From contig OZ024791.1 of the NCBI GenBank assembly GCA_964017065.1, positions 284,501-348,500 of the forward strand: a stretch of DNA of 64,000 nt, in the 5' to 3' direction. This document shows, in pieces, positions 1 to 12,031 of the stretch (the first letter of the stretch is position 1; each line of letters starts with the position of its first letter). The position numbers and the translations under genes were made by a program. A model generated the notes under the pieces. The model had not been told where the DNA came from. It was given only the letters and a program-made list of their open reading frames with translations, and did no database searches. The DNA is from Haliclona indistincta. Taxonomy: Eukaryota > Porifera > Demospongiae > Haplosclerida > Chalinidae.

Positions 1-1412
1 GTCTCACGCTCCTCTTCATTCTCTATTTCGTTCACTTCTGGTACTTCCTCGGCAACATCTCGACCATATCGTGGCTTGTATACAGGTACCTTAACTCGGA
101 CCACAACAGAGCGACAGACACACTTGCATTGCTTTTTATCAAAATATTGGTATTGGTTACACTTTCTGACTCGGCAGATACACCTACACAGCTTGTGAAT
201 GAAGTCGTAGTTTGGAGGACACTTCTGGACTTTCTTGCACCGGCTAACACATCGGCAATACTGGTGGCTGTAGACGTAGTATCGAGCACACTTTTGGACG
301 TTCTTGCACCGGCTAACACATCGACAATGCTGGTGGCTGTAGACGTAGTATGGAGCACACTTCTGGACGTTCTTGCACCGGCTAACACATCGGCAATGCT
401 GGTAGTTGTAGACGTAGTATGGAGCACACTTTCGGACATTTTTGCACCGGCTAACACATCGGCAATACTGGTGGCTGTAGACGTAGTATGGAGCACACTT
501 CTGGACTTTCTTGCACCGGCTAACACATCGGCAATGCTGGTGGCTGTAGACGTAGTATGGAGCACACTTTTTGATGTTCTTGCACCGGCTAACACATCGG
601 CAATACCTGTAGCTGTAGACGTAGTATGGAGCACACTTTTGGACGTTCTTGCACTGGCTAACACATCGGCAATACTGGTGGCTGTAGACGTAGTATGGAG
701 CACACTTTTGGACGTTCTTGCACCGGCTCTGACATCGGCAATACTGGTGGCTGTAGACGTAGTATGGAGCACACTTTTGGACGTTCTTGCACCGGCTCTG
801 ACATCGGCAATACTGGTGGCTGTAGACGTAGTATGGAGCACACTTTTGGACGTTCTTGCACCGGCTCTGACATCGGCAATACTGGTGGCTGTAGACGTAG
901 TATGGAGCACACTTTTGGACGTTCTTGCACCGGCTCTGACATCGGCAATACTGGTGGCTGTAGACGTAGTATGGAGCACACTTTTGGACGTTCTTGCACT
1001 GGCTATCACATCGGCAATACTGGTGGCTGTAGACGTAGTATGGAGCACACTTTTGGACGTTCTTGCACCGGCTAACACATCGGCAATGCTGGTAGTTGTA
1101 GTTGTAGTATGGAGCACACTTTTGGACGTTCTTGCACCGACTGATGCACAGACATTTAGCCCAGTCCCAAGAGTGGGTAGCAGCACACCTATAGTAGTTT
1201 GGGCAACGATCGACACATCTGCACCGCTTGAAGTCAAATTTCTGGTAGTATTGACATCGTCGCTGTGTACATTGCACTGGTGGGTACACATAGCCAGCAC
1301 CTTCAGCAAACTAGAGAAATAGATCACATGACATGATACATTGTATTGAGAGAGTGTTACTCACCATGGCTAGGCAGCCAATGGCTACCAGCAGCAACAC
1401 AAGATTCCTCAT
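1..1412 (-). CDS. Secreted CXCXC-repeat precursor, family gene 1 (partial, cut by window edge)
   Basis: Exon 1 is 1365-1412 (16 codons, signal peptide MRNLVLLLVAIGCLAM). The intron is 1311-1364 (GT-AG) and exon 2 runs from 1310 off the left edge. The frame stays open for 452 residues and stops in the acidic segment just before the expected Ser-Arg tail. After an N-terminal module come 14 tandem units of about 23 residues with spacing C-x5-C-x10-C-x-C-x3. This matches the C-x10-C-x-C pattern of Balbiani-ring/VEGF-C CXCXC repeats. It is nearly identical to the gene at 16135-17904, which supplies the missing 3' part. The start is the ATG before the hydrophobic segment; the reading frame beginning at 1327 is a shadow. 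Function is unknown; secretion and disulfide cross-linking are inferred. Confidence 0.85.
86..93 (-). other. Position within the linker after the last Cys module of gene 1
   Basis: This stretch lies in the conserved linker that follows the last CXCXC module. The paralogs carry Val/Lys-rich residues here, leading into the RYGRD processing site that is encoded at roughly 55-70 in this gene. It is listed only to locate that site near the window edge. Confidence 0.4.
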
Positions 1413-2277
1413 TCTTGTTCCTTAAACCACTACTACAGGTTGAGAAATGGTTCAGAGGATGGTTCCTCTGTGGTGGTGGCTGTTCCTTAAATAGTGCAAG
1501 CAGTGAAGTCTTACACTGCCCATTCACAGCTCAGCTTATTCTGTCTGCTGTTCAACAATGTCTTTTGTCATCAGTTCCGTACTATTTGTCTACAGTAATC
1601 TTTAGTGTATCATGTGGGTCAATTCTTAAATTAAGTAGGAAATGGTTAAAGTCTCAACAAAGTATTAATTATCATGAGTTTGTTACATAATCATTCCTAA
1701 CAGTAAGCGTGCTGAATATGTCAGTGCAGGGTATGCCCCACTACAGGCATCTCTTACCCAAACAAATTTGCATTAAGCTGTTGGATAAAGGTCACACCAT
1801 GTTTTGACCTGCAAAATTATTGCACGTTTTCTCGGTCACACAATGTGTTTTAGACATAGACGCAGACTTAGCCATGGCTGTCATGGACGTGGCAAGCATC
1901 ATTGCTTTGCGGCTACGTTCAGCCACGTGATTTTTAAAGGAAAAACACATAGCTGAAGCTGTGGATAGCAAGCTACACCAAACTCTGTGATTCTCATCAA
2001 AGTTACACTGTAGCAGACTTTAGAGAAAGAAAGCACCAAAACGAAACAAGAGTAACCCCGAAGGTATATCAATGCCGGATGTAGCACGAGCTACACTGAA
2101 TGCAGAAAGGCAAGACTTTGTAGTTTCAGAATAATTATTTTGCCATGGGTTAAGTGTGATGTGTCACCTTCTAAAATACATACGTTTGCTTTGAAATCAG
2201 CAAACATTTTGACATAGTGTGGCCCGGACCTAACTTATGACACTGTTTTGGTAAAAAGTAAAGAAACTAAGCACTGC

Positions 2278-2313
<36 letters not shown>

Positions 2314-2782
2314 AAAAGTGGTTAGCTGCTGCAGGCAACTTGTTGTTATGTCCTTAACTTCAACTAGTCAGTCTCTTTCCATTAGAGCTAGACATGCTCT
2401 AGTGGACATATCCCTAAAGCATTGTCTTTTAATTAGTTTACTGTGGTTTGGCTGATTTCTAGTGGTGGTATTACCACTGAAATGATGTGTTGACTGTGCT
2501 TTCAACAGAACCCATTACCACACTTAATGGTTGATCTCTATAGACACTAAAACATTATTGTTCTCAATGAACAAGTTGGGTTACCTTTGATTAATTTTAT
2601 TTTCGGTGTTGAGTATTTGTCATCCATTCTTTTTATGATGCGAAATATTAATACACAATGCTATACATGTACACTCAGCTAGCAACAAAAATAAATTAAC
2701 TCACAAAATTTTCAGATCTAAGCTATCCTCAACTGGATTTCTTGTTAATTATGGGGTTCCGATCACTTGATGTTTTCCTTGC
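1413..2782. other. 5' flank of gene 1, no gene seen
   Basis: Upstream flank of gene 1, part of the segmental duplication. It has a CA microsatellite at 2280-2308 that is shorter in copy 2 (about 18760). Parts (about 2350-2560) also resemble the flank at 9420-9620 upstream of the gene at 6662-8296, so the ancestral duplication unit included upstream DNA. Short ORFs here have no recognisable content. Confidence 0.6.
1486..1493 (-). promoter_or_regulatory. TATA-like box of family gene 1
   Basis: TATTTAAG on the minus strand, 73 bp upstream of the ATG at 1412. The same motif at the same spacing precedes the near-identical gene at 16135-17904. Initiation some 30 bp downstream would give a short 5' UTR of about 45 nt. 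Confidence 0.5.
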
Positions 2783-3993
2783 TTATCATAGTCGTCTTCC
2801 CATACTGTACAATAATAGTCTTATCATAGTCGTCTTCCCATACTGTACAATAATAGTCTTATCATAGTCGTCTTCCCATACTGTACAATAATAGTCTTAT
2901 CATAGTCGTCTTCCCATACTGTACAATAATAGTCTTATCATAGTGGTCTTCCCATACTGTACGATAATAGTCATATCATAGTGGTCTTCCCATACTGTAC
3001 AATAATAGTCTTATCATAGTCGTCTTCTCATACTGTACAATAATAGTCTTATCGTAGTCGTCTTCCCATACTGTACAATAATAGTCTTATCATAGTCGTC
3101 TTCTCATACTGTACAATAATAGTCATATCATAGTGGTCTTCCCATACTGTACAATAATAGTCTTATCATAGTCGTCTTCCCATACTGTACAATAATAGTC
3201 ATATCATAGTCGTCTTCTCATACTGTACAATAATAGTCATATCATAGTGGTCTTCCCATACTGTACAATAATAGTCATATCATAGTCGTCTTCCCATACT
3301 GTACAATAATAGTCTTATCATAGTCGTCTTCCCATACTGTACAATAATAGTCTTATCATAGTCGTCTTCCCATACTGTACAATAATAGTCTTATCATAGT
3401 CGTCTTCTCATACTGTACAATAATAGTCTTATCATAGTCGTCTTCCCATACTGTACAATAATAGTCATATCATAGTGGTCTTCCCATACTGTACAATAAT
3501 AGTCATATCATAGTCGTCTTCCCATACTGTACAATAATAGTCTTATCATAGTGGTCTTCCCATACTGTACAATAATAGTCTTATCATAGTGGTCTTCCCA
3601 TACTGTACAATAATAGTCATATCATAGTCGTCTTCCCATACTGTACAATAATAGTCTTATCATAGTCGTCTTCTCATACTGTACAATAATAGTCATATCA
3701 TAGTCGTCTTCCCATACTGTACAATAATAGTCTTATCATAGTCGTCTTCCCATACTGTACAATAATAGTCTTATCATAGTGGTCTTCCCATACTGTACAA
3801 TAATAGTCTTATCATAGTCGTCTTCCAATACTGTACAATAGTAGTCTTATCATAGTGGTCTTCCCATACTGTACAATAATAGTCTTATCATAGTCGTCTT
3901 CCAATACTGTACAATAATAGTCTTATCATAGTGGTCTTCCAATACTGTACAATAATAGTCTTATCATAGTCGTCTTCCCATACTGTACAAGTA
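2783..3993. repeat. 38-bp minisatellite, about 32 copies
   Basis: Tandem units beginning TTATCATAGTCGTCTTCCCA, period 38 bp, with variants (GTGGTC for GTCGTC, TCATATC for TCTTATC, TTCTCATAC). The paralogous segment at about 19247-19290 holds a single unit, so the array expanded after the duplication. Confidence 0.95.
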
Positions 3994-4599
3994 ATAGTTA
4001 ATGTATGGCTCCGCGTGGAACATTGGATTTGTACGCACGAGCTTACGGTCTATTTTTAACAACGAGACCGGAAGCGAGTGCGGACAAATCTGATGTTTCA
4101 TGAAGAGACATACATTAATCGTTACTCGTTCGAAGTCCCATTAGCGCGTGTGCGCTCGTTGTGTATACAAGGTGCGCACTACAGTGCTCTTCACCTTCCG
4201 GTAGGGCTGCTGTCATGCGCCTTACCTAAATTGTTGGCAATGCAGGCACTGCTGTCCTGCTGTGTGCCATGAGATTTACTCATGGTTGCTGCCAGACCCA
4301 CTTGCCCATGAGTGGTACAATACAGTTGTACCACTCTGAGATCCCAGTGCATACATTTGCATTGAGATTTTGCCGTGTAACAATTCGTTTGTTACACTCA
4401 TGGGCGATCACTTTGCCAGAATTTAATGGAACATCCGATTTGTTCCAATGGCGGTGTCTTTGAAGAAAGGGTGGAGTATATAACAAGATGCTTTGTTTTA
4501 AGGTGTTCTTTTCTACACTAAGCGTTGCTATGTGGTATTCATTGTTATGTCCTTGACATTCAGTTCCAAACCCTAACACACGCTAAGAACAATTTTTCA
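3994..4599. other. Intergenic sequence, end of duplicated block
   Basis: Homologous to 19365-19738 except for extra sequence at about 4013-4180 and 4392-4470. It holds an inverted motif around 4310-4335 (GTGGTACAATACAGTTGTACCAC). Short ORFs are present but none resembles a known protein. Confidence 0.5.
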
Positions 4600-4930
4600 G
4601 TTTTTTGGTTTAGGTGAGTGCAAAATGTAGCCCAGATCATGGAGAATGTGGGAAAATGTGTTTTCCGAGTGTCCTGAAGCCGTAAAATGTTCAAATTTTC
4701 TCGGTGGCCATTTGTTTTCTTTAAATGTTGTGGATTTTGCACTGAAGCCATATAAATGCCGGTGCCGATACGTTTGCGGAGGGCGTGTGCCGAAAACCAC
4801 TGGATTTTGTACAGTTGTTTGTATTCTTCAATTTAGCTTAATTTCGGAATATTTTAGCACTTTGGGATAAAGTTATGGTGTCTGAAGTATGTATGATGCC
4901 AAATCACGTCATTAGGGCATAAAGGGTTAA
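4600..4930. mobile_element. Truncated copy of TTAA-flanked MITE
   Basis: It matches 26310-26624: shared segments include GTGAGTGCAAAATG, CCTGAAGCCGTAAAATG and the terminal AAAGGGTTAA. Only the right end with AAAGGG-TTAA is present; the left CCCTTT end seen at 26047 is missing or too diverged to see. Confidence 0.6.
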
Positions 4931-5187
4931 TGAGATTCATGAGTATAGCAAGTATAGCGCTTGTGCAGACAGTGCTCCAGTCCAGTGTGAGCTTTGCTTG
5001 TCTGTCATTAATCATAGCAAGTTTCATGTTAGCCACCGTGGAATGAAGTGAAGACGAGGTCTCCCAGTAAAGACGAGCTCACCCAGTAAAGACGATTGAT
5101 GACTGTTTATAGTCAAGCCTTGAGCGCTGTCTGCACGAGCGCTAATCGCTAGAAAGAATAGCCACTTGCAAAAGTCATGAATCTCAT
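4931..5187. repeat. Foldback element, imperfect inverted repeat
   Basis: ATGAGATTCATGA at 4931 is inverted as TCATGAATCTCAT at 5175-5187. Inside, the GCGCTTGTGCAGACAGTGCTC region pairs with GAGCGCTGTCTGCACGAGCGC. Arms are about 70 bp and imperfect. The centre contains two copies of CCCAGTAAAGACGA. Probably a non-autonomous foldback transposon. Confidence 0.55.
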
Positions 5188-6661
5188 ATTGGTATCCAGG
5201 TTTCGTTAAGGGGACGTAGGGATGCTGCCCCTCTTGAACTATTATACAGCTTGTATCATAGCAGGCCTTTAGATCAAAGGCACCGCTCACAGTTTATAGA
5301 GCATATTTCCCTGGAGATCATGTGACTCCAGGGCAATATGCCAAAAAGCCATGTGATTTCCTGTCTAATATCAGAAATCCCTAGGGAATATGTATATTTT
5401 TTAATATCTCATATTTTCCAGGAAGTCATGTGCTCCACATAGTAAAGTCACATGACCCACATGGGTAACCCTCCATGAAGTTAAAAAAAGGAGGAGGTAA
5501 GAGTTGAAAGCCAACCCTACCAGAAAGCTTAGTGCTTGCGCAATCACACGCTTCTTTTATGCTACTCGAGTCTTCTAATACTAATGGGTCCTGAAATTAA
5601 CACCGTGAATATTGGTTGCTAACTACGTCATTTGCGTTGCTATGATACAAGTTTCCTAGAACATGCCCACGTCGTGATTTATCGTGAATACACTCAGCAA
5701 TAACCAATAAACCCGAGGGCGTATGGTTATTGCTTCGTGTATTCACGATAAATCCCTCGCGGGCATGTTCTAAGCTATACTTATTCTTAAGCTCCATACA
5801 TCACTCATCTCCAATTTGTATCAGTGCACGCTTTGCCCCTCTTGGAAAAATTTCTAAATTGGACCAAGCTCGTTCAATAAATATTTACTATTAACCATAT
5901 TTTGGGCAAGCTTTGCAAAGTAATGTTAGCCAGCAGCAGGTCTACTTTCTTAACTCAAAGCAGCACATTGATACCTTTTTTAAATAAACACCTATATACT
6001 AGAATTTTTTTCTTGATTGATACATTGATAGCTACTTGACGCATTGATACATTTTAAAATAGCCTTGACATGAAGCTAGTAGTGTTGACTTGCTCAGAAG
6101 TATGAACAGCAATGAACACTAAAATGACCTTCTAGCTATCAATTAATATAAGATATATCCCAACGATGGCTGATAATCTGGAGACTATGCCACAGTCACT
6201 GTTTATTACATAATCTCATTATAATCAGTCTATCATAGTCAATGATTCATCTACAATCTCCTAAAATTAGTGATGAAATCTCGACTAGACCATTCTTACG
6301 TCACATTACTGATACGATAAGTTTAATATTTCACAGTCTTCACAAACGACTTTTCTGATAAAGAAAAACATATCGCAACGAGTACACCTTTTATCACACC
6401 TCTCTATGGGCTCTTCGATGTAATCATGTTACAACACGAACCTCACAAGGCGACATAGCAGTTATAAAGAAGGGTACTTTACTTGATCTTATCCATCGCT
6501 TGCAATGGACACATTTGTATCCATGCTGTTATTCATGTGATACATTTAAAAATTCATTGATCATTTTAAGCATGGAAAACAATGTCTACTACAAAACTGA
6601 CATGACATGACTAACTGACTGGGTGTGTGAGTAGTGTTTCATGAGTTCCTGAATGATCCAA
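5188..6661. other. Intergenic DNA with a hairpin, no gene seen
   Basis: Contains the palindrome at 5658-5771 and several LTR-unlike AT-rich stretches. The last 100 bp (about 6565-6661) are the 3' flank of the gene at 6662-8296 and are closely conserved downstream of the gene at 16135-17904. No other coding signal is visible. Confidence 0.5.
5658..5771. repeat. Hairpin/foldback, about 45-bp arms
   Basis: Left arm AGAACATGCCCACGTCGTGA pairs with right arm ending CGGGCATGTTCT, and the two copies of TTTATCGTGAATACAC are exact. The loop is about 25 bp. This is typical of a MITE or foldback remnant. Confidence 0.75.
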
Positions 6662-8296
6662 TCAGTATGGACATCTACATGTGTTGGGGTTTGGTTGACG
6701 TTTGTTTGGACAAACTCTCTGTCCTCGGAGGACCTTGAAGATGAACTTAAACTTCTGTGTAGCAGACTTCGAAACCGAGATCGAACGGGATCCAGACTTG
6801 GACCTAGAACGGGATCGAGAATCAGACTTACTGAATGAACGAGAACCAGACTTGGATCTAGAACGAGATACTGATACTGATTTACTGAATGAACGAGAAC
6901 CAGACTTGGATCTAGAGCCGGAGGTGGAACGGGAATCAGACTTAGATTTAGAACCAGAGTTTGAACGAGAAGATGAATCAGAACGGGATCCTGACTTAGA
7001 CTTGGAACCAGAGATGGATCGGGAGCCCGAATTAGAACGGGATTTAGATCGTGCAGGGAATGGGTACCAGCTTGCTGCACGAGCTTCACGCTCTTCCTCT
7101 TCATTCTCTATTTCGTTCACTTCTGGTACTTCCTTGGCAACATCTCGACCATATCGTGGCTTGTATACAGGTACCTTAACTCGGACCACAACAGAGCGAC
7201 AGACACACTTGCATTGCTTTTTATCAAAATATTGGTATTGGTTACACTTTCTGATTCGGCAGGTACTGATGCACCTACACAGCTTGTGAATGAAGGCGTA
7301 GTTTGGAGGACACTTCTGGATCCTCTTACAGCGACTGGCACACTTGCACAGCTTATGACTGAATTTGAAATATCTGGCACACTTTGTGACATTCTTGCAC
7401 CGGCTAACACATCTACAATGCTGGTAATTGAAGACGTAGTATCGACCACACTTTCGAACTTTTTTGCACCAGCTAACACATCGGCACTGCTTGTGGCTGA
7501 AGTTGAAGTAGGGAGCACAATCTGTGACATTTGTGCACTGGCTAACACATCGGCACTGCTTGTGGCTGAAGTTGAAGTAGGGAGCACAATCTGTGACATT
7601 TTTGCACTGGCTAACACATCGGCACTGCTTGTGGCTGAAGTTGAAGTAGGGAGCACACTCTGTGACATTTTTGCACTGGCTAACACATCGGCACTGCTTG
7701 TGGCTGAAGTTGAAGTAGGGAGCACAATCTGTGACATTTTTGCACTGGCTAACACATCGGCACTGCTTGTGGCTGAAGTTGAAGTAGGGAGCACAATCTG
7801 TGACATTTGTGCACTGGCTAACACATCGGCACTGCTTGTGGCTGAAGTTGAAGTAAGGAGCACACTCTGTGACATTTTTGCACTGGCTAACACATCGGCA
7901 CTGCTTGTGGCTGAAGTTGAAGTAGGGAGCACACTCTGTGACATTTTTGCACTGGCTAACACATCGGCACTGCTTGTGGTTAAAAACGTAATACGGTGCA
8001 CACATTGGGATGTTCCTGCATCGACTGATGCACTGACATTTAGCCCAGTCCCAATAGTGGGTAGGAGCACACATATAAAAATTTGGGCAACAATCGACAC
8101 ATCTGCATTGCTTGAAGTCAAATTTCTGGTAATAGTAACATCGTCGCTGTGTACATTGCACTGGCGGGTACACATAGCCAGCACCTTCAGCAAACTAGAG
8201 AAATAGATCACATGACATGATACATTGTATTGAGAGAGTGTTACTCACCATGGCTAGGCAGCCAATGGCTACTAACAGCAACACAAGGTTCCTCAT
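6662..8296 (-). CDS. Secreted CXCXC-repeat precursor, family gene 2 (526 aa)
   Basis: Exon 1 is 8249-8296 (signal peptide identical to gene 1). The intron is 8195-8248 and exon 2 is 6662-8194. The Cys-rich part (about residues 24-348) has 12-13 modules of 23 residues with spacing C-x5-C-x10-C-x-C-x3. Seven central units read CxNVT[ED]CAPYFNFSHKQCRC, so each carries two N-glycosylation sequons (NVT, NFS) that the paralogs lack. After the last CKCVC module come RYGRD near residue 366 (furin-type RXXR), an acidic stretch, a Ser-Arg-Lys-Gly tail and a closing module CPNKRQPNPNTCRC. The two-exon layout matches all siblings. Oddity: the TATA-like box lies only 8 bp from the ATG (see 8305-8312). Matrix or coat function is inferred. 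Confidence 0.85.
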
Positions 8297-10004
8297 TCTT
8301 GTTCCTTAAATAGTGCAAGCAGTGAAGTCTTACACTGTCTATGATGATCCGCAGCTCAGACTATTCTGTCTACCAGATACAATGCTGTCCAATAGCATTA
8401 ATATTGTCAGAACTTTTCACAGGATCATATTTTTGTCTAGTTTCTCCTGCTGTCATTTGTTCTTGTCTCTACTTTTAATGTTTGAAACGATTAGCATGTT
8501 TTAGTCTCAACAGATTGTCATGAGCTCTTGAACCAGACTAATCAACAGCTCTAACTGTGACTTGTCCTCATAGTGACCAGAGTAACACTTTCATGTCTGA
8601 TGAAGACATGAGACTGTAGTAATCCTTAGAGAATACTTTGTTATCTACCACATGTTGCTTATTGCAAGTTAATAACAAACCTAACCTTGTTGTTACAACT
8701 GGCCCTAACTTATTCTAGTAATTTTATTGGAGCGAGCCTCACATTGATTGTGACAATGTCCCACGTGTGAGGGAACTTCGTATCTGGCTATCTATCTATC
8801 TATTGTCACGAGGTGCGTTTGTTGCCTCAATGTTCCCGATAACTAGAACACGCCTATTCAATCAATGACACATATATGTGCTCAGTAACAACCAGTATAA
8901 CGCCCATTGCTGCACACCGCAGGAGCGTGCACACTAATACAGTCATCAGCTAAATGATCTCAGGAGCTTGATCGGTAGCTTAGTAGTTTGAACAACTCTT
9001 GAAAACGGTGAAAGCTGGCTTCTTGTGTGACAGACTTGGACAGAGAGGTTACTTTCTGTCCTACTCTCTCTACACGTTAACAAGAAGATTTGTGTTTCAA
9101 GTAAACGACAATGAGGAGCTCAGTCATGTGCACATCCTTGTGCAATATTACGCATGCACATGTGTACATACGTACGACGTCTGTACTGTACCACCACATT
9201 TTTTACCATGCATGCTGCACAGTTGCACAATGCATGAAACATGCAGCATGCCTCGCTAACCTATGACGCTCCTCAAAAGTACCTACTCTCAGGCTCACCC
9301 CAAAAGTAGCTCTTTTTGGAAATATGGTTTGGTACAGGCAGAACTAGCATGATGGAGAAGAACATTAAGCAGCAGAATATAAAAGAGGTGTCTATTCATT
9401 GTTCTGTCTTAGTAACGAACTTGTCAGCTTCTCTCCATTGGAGCTAGAAATGATAGGATTATTTCAAGCTGTTTAAAGTGGTAGTTCTAGACATATCACC
9501 TCTTGAATAATGTTGATGAGTGTTCAGTGATTGGCTGATCTGTAGTATTGACACTATCTCTTAAGTGGTGTGTTGACTATGCTGTCAACCATTAACAGAC
9601 ACTGACCACTTCATGTCTGAAGAGATGCATTTTCCCAGAGAATTTTACACGTAACTATAATGTCATTGTTCTCAGTCTTTTTAAATTTATTATTACTCCA
9701 AGTACCAGTGATCTTATCGAAGATTTCTCACGCTGTGATTTGTTCTAATCCATGAACATGGAAAAATAGACAATTTTAAACTAAAGTAAATGTTAGCTCT
9801 ATGAATGGAGTAAATGCTTTTGTAGCTATGTGGTTCTGCTACTATAAGGTGACCTTGTATTAGACCCATGCTAGAATCTTATGAAGACTAGCAATCAAAA
9901 TATCACTCACTATTCTTTTTTTTTCTAGAGCACTGTCAAATACAATGCTTAAACTACCAATATCCAATTTCCCATAATAAGATAACCACTGATCTTTTTA
10001 GTGA
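8297..10004. other. Upstream flank of gene 2, no gene seen
   Basis: Part of it (about 9410-9640) is diverged homology to the flanks of genes 1 and 3, for example TTGGAGCTAGA and GTGTTGACT...TGTCAAC. The ORF at 8999-9259 has no ATG at its first codon and no recognisable domain. A short tetranucleotide run (CTATCTATCTATCTATTG) sits near 8785. Confidence 0.5.
8305..8312 (-). promoter_or_regulatory. TATA-like box, abnormally close to start codon
   Basis: TATTTAAG ends 8 bp upstream of the ATG at 8296. In the genes at 1-1412 and 16135-17904 the same box lies 73 bp upstream, and the intervening segment is bracketed by direct repeats GTTCCTTAAA (plus-strand). Here only one repeat copy remains, so the 5' UTR segment looks deleted by recombination between them. 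Confidence 0.55.
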
Positions 10005-10720
10005 TCCCCTTTAGTACAAGTTACTACAGCCATTTATTGATCCCCTTGACTACCAGTTACTACAGCCATTTATTGATCCCCTTGAGTGCCAGTTACTACA
10101 GCCATTTATTGATCCCCTTGAGTGCCAGTTACTACAGCCATTTATTGATCCCCTTGACTACCAGTTACTACAGCCATTTATTGATCCCCTTGAGTGCCAG
10201 TTACTACAGCCATTTATTGATCCCCTTGACTACCAGTTACTACAGCCATTTATTGATCCCCTTGAGTGCCAGTTACTACAGCCATTTATTGATCACCTTG
10301 ACTACCAGTTACTACAGCCATTTATTGATCCCCTTGACTACCAGTTACTACAGCCATTTATTGATCCCCTTGAGTGCCAGTTACTACAGCCATTTATTGA
10401 TCCCCTTGACTACCAGTTACTACAGCCATTTATTGATCCCCTTGAGTGCCAGTTACTACAGCCATTTATTGATCACCTTGACTACCAGTTACTACAGCCA
10501 TTTATTGATCCCCTTGAGTGCCAGTTACTACAGCCATTTATTGATCACCTTGACTACCAGTTACTACAGCCATTTATTGATCCCCTTGAGTGCCAGTTAC
10601 TACAGCCATTTATTGATCCCCTTGAGTGCCAGTTACTACAGCCATTTATTGATCCCCTTGAGTGCCAGTTACTACAGCCATTTATTGATCCCCTTGAGTG
10701 CCAGTTACTACAGCCATTTT
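10005..10720. repeat. 36-bp minisatellite, about 20 copies
   Basis: Unit TTACTACAGCCATTTATTGA plus 16 bp, with two alternating variants (GACTACCAG and GAGTGCCAG). As 36 is a multiple of three, one frame is open for 267 codons as a 12-residue repeat. It starts at GTG with no ATG, so it is treated as non-coding. Confidence 0.95.
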
Positions 10721-10867
10721 CAAGCACCTTTTACTTTGACCCATAACTTGTGGGTGGACACTTCACCCAGCTTGACAACAGATTGCCTGTCAATGCTGTA
10801 TTGACAATTTGGTTTTAGTTCTAGTTCATAATATTGTGAACCATTACTCTTTTCATAATTGTGGCCT

Positions 10868-11489
10868 ATAGACCATTTTAGTCGCTAATCATTTTCCCAC
10901 GCGCGCCTGTACAACACCGGACATGACCGTGTCGACGCCACCATTTTGTCGGTATTGTGCTGCAGGCAAAACACAAGGTTTCGTCTTTTTGCGTGCTTAG
11001 CTAGGTACTTTGCACAAACAAGCGAAAGTATATTGCTTATATGCGTCACTAGAGCTTGAAAACGTGCGTTTCTATCTCTCGAACAGCCAGCAAAGCGGGA
11101 AATATGGAATGAAACTACTGACATTTTGTTCGATTTTACTGGCACACTGTGTCTACGAGCAACTACATCATGGTAGCAAACAATACTGGATAGCGGCCTT
11201 GATCGAACAGTCCAATCGATAATAGCTTGGCTGATACAGAACAGCAGCAAAACTGGACCAGTTTCTAGCAGTCAAATGCTTGCTAACTTCGCTTTCTTGA
11301 CCGAGATTGTGGCAGTAATGTTCGTTTGTAAACTCTTAAACTTGCAATGTAATATTCTATCGCTTGCAAGTGGAAATTAGCCTGCCAAGCGCGCAAAGAA
11401 ACGAATATCTTGTGTTTTACCAGCAGCACAATACCGTCAATGTGGCGGTCCTAAGATTCGCGCCTATATTAGCGCCTAAAATGGTCTAT
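10868..11489. mobile_element. MITE with long imperfect terminal inverted repeats
   Basis: ATAGACCATTTTAGTCGCTA at 10868 is mirrored at 11468-11489 with one mismatch in 22 bp. Imperfect pairing continues inward for over 100 bp (CGGTATTGTGCTGC and AAAACACAAG in both arms). The 622-bp element contains no credible gene. Short ORFs at 10885-11250 and 11010-11222 are internal noise. Confidence 0.75.
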
Positions 11490-11524
11490 TGGTTGGGTCA
11501 CTCTATTGTAGACCTTCTGAGCCC

Positions 11525-12031
11525 TAAGCCTTACTCGTATCACTGTCCTAGCCTTACTCGTATCACTGTCCTAGCCTTACTCGTATCACTGTCCTAGCCT
11601 TACTCATATCACTGTCCTAGCCTTACTGGTATCACTGTCCTAGCCTCACTCATATCACTGTCCTAGCCTTACTGGTATCACTGTCCTAGCCTCACTCATA
11701 TCACTGTCCTAGCCTTACTCGTATCACTGTCCTAGCCTCACTCGTATCACTGTCCTAGCCTCACTCGTATCACTGTCCTAGCCTCACTCGTATCACTGTC
11801 CTAGCCTCACTCATATCACTGTCCTAGCCTTACTGGTATCACTGTCCTAGCCTCACTCATATCACTGTCCTAGCCTTACTGGTATCACTGTCCTAGCCTC
11901 ACTCATATCACTGTCCTAGCCTCACTCATATCACTGTCCTAGCCTCACTCATATCACTGTCCTAGCCTTACTCATATCACTGTCCTAGCCTTACTCGTAT
12001 CACTGTCCTAGCCTCACTCATATCACTGTCT
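11525..12031. repeat. 23-bp minisatellite, about 22 copies
   Basis: Unit AGCCTTACTCGTATCACTGT plus CCT, with TTACT/TCACT and CGT/CAT/GGT variants. It begins about 35 bp after the end of the MITE. Confidence 0.95.

Larger units (their letters stand above)
1..4602. repeat. Segmental duplication, copy 1
   Basis: The gene, its 5' flank and intergenic DNA up to about 4602 match 16551-19738 in the same order and orientation, with scattered substitutions. The copies differ by a minisatellite expansion here (2783-3993 versus one unit at about 19247-19290) and by extra sequence at about 4013-4180 that copy 2 lacks. Homology ends near the shared segment AACAATTTTTCAGTT. Confidence 0.8.

Noticed and set aside
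129..1322. 397-codon plus-strand ORF antisense to family gene 1, and similar ORFs at 7214-8206 and 16684-17814
   Set aside because: Shadow of 69-bp coding repeats; no ATG start at the given first codon in at least one case, and the opposite strand has signal exon, intron and conserved Cys.
32..1327. 431-codon minus-strand frame starting in the intron of gene 1 (also 7117-8211 and 16587-17819)
   Set aside because: Begins inside the intron, runs out of frame with the spliced signal peptide and destroys the Cys pattern.
2783..3993. Possible CRISPR-like array
   Set aside because: Units are contiguous with no unique spacers, and the DNA is eukaryotic; it is a minisatellite.
10001..10804. 267-codon ORF of 12-residue repeats
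   Set aside because: Starts at GTG with no ATG; product of a 36-bp minisatellite.
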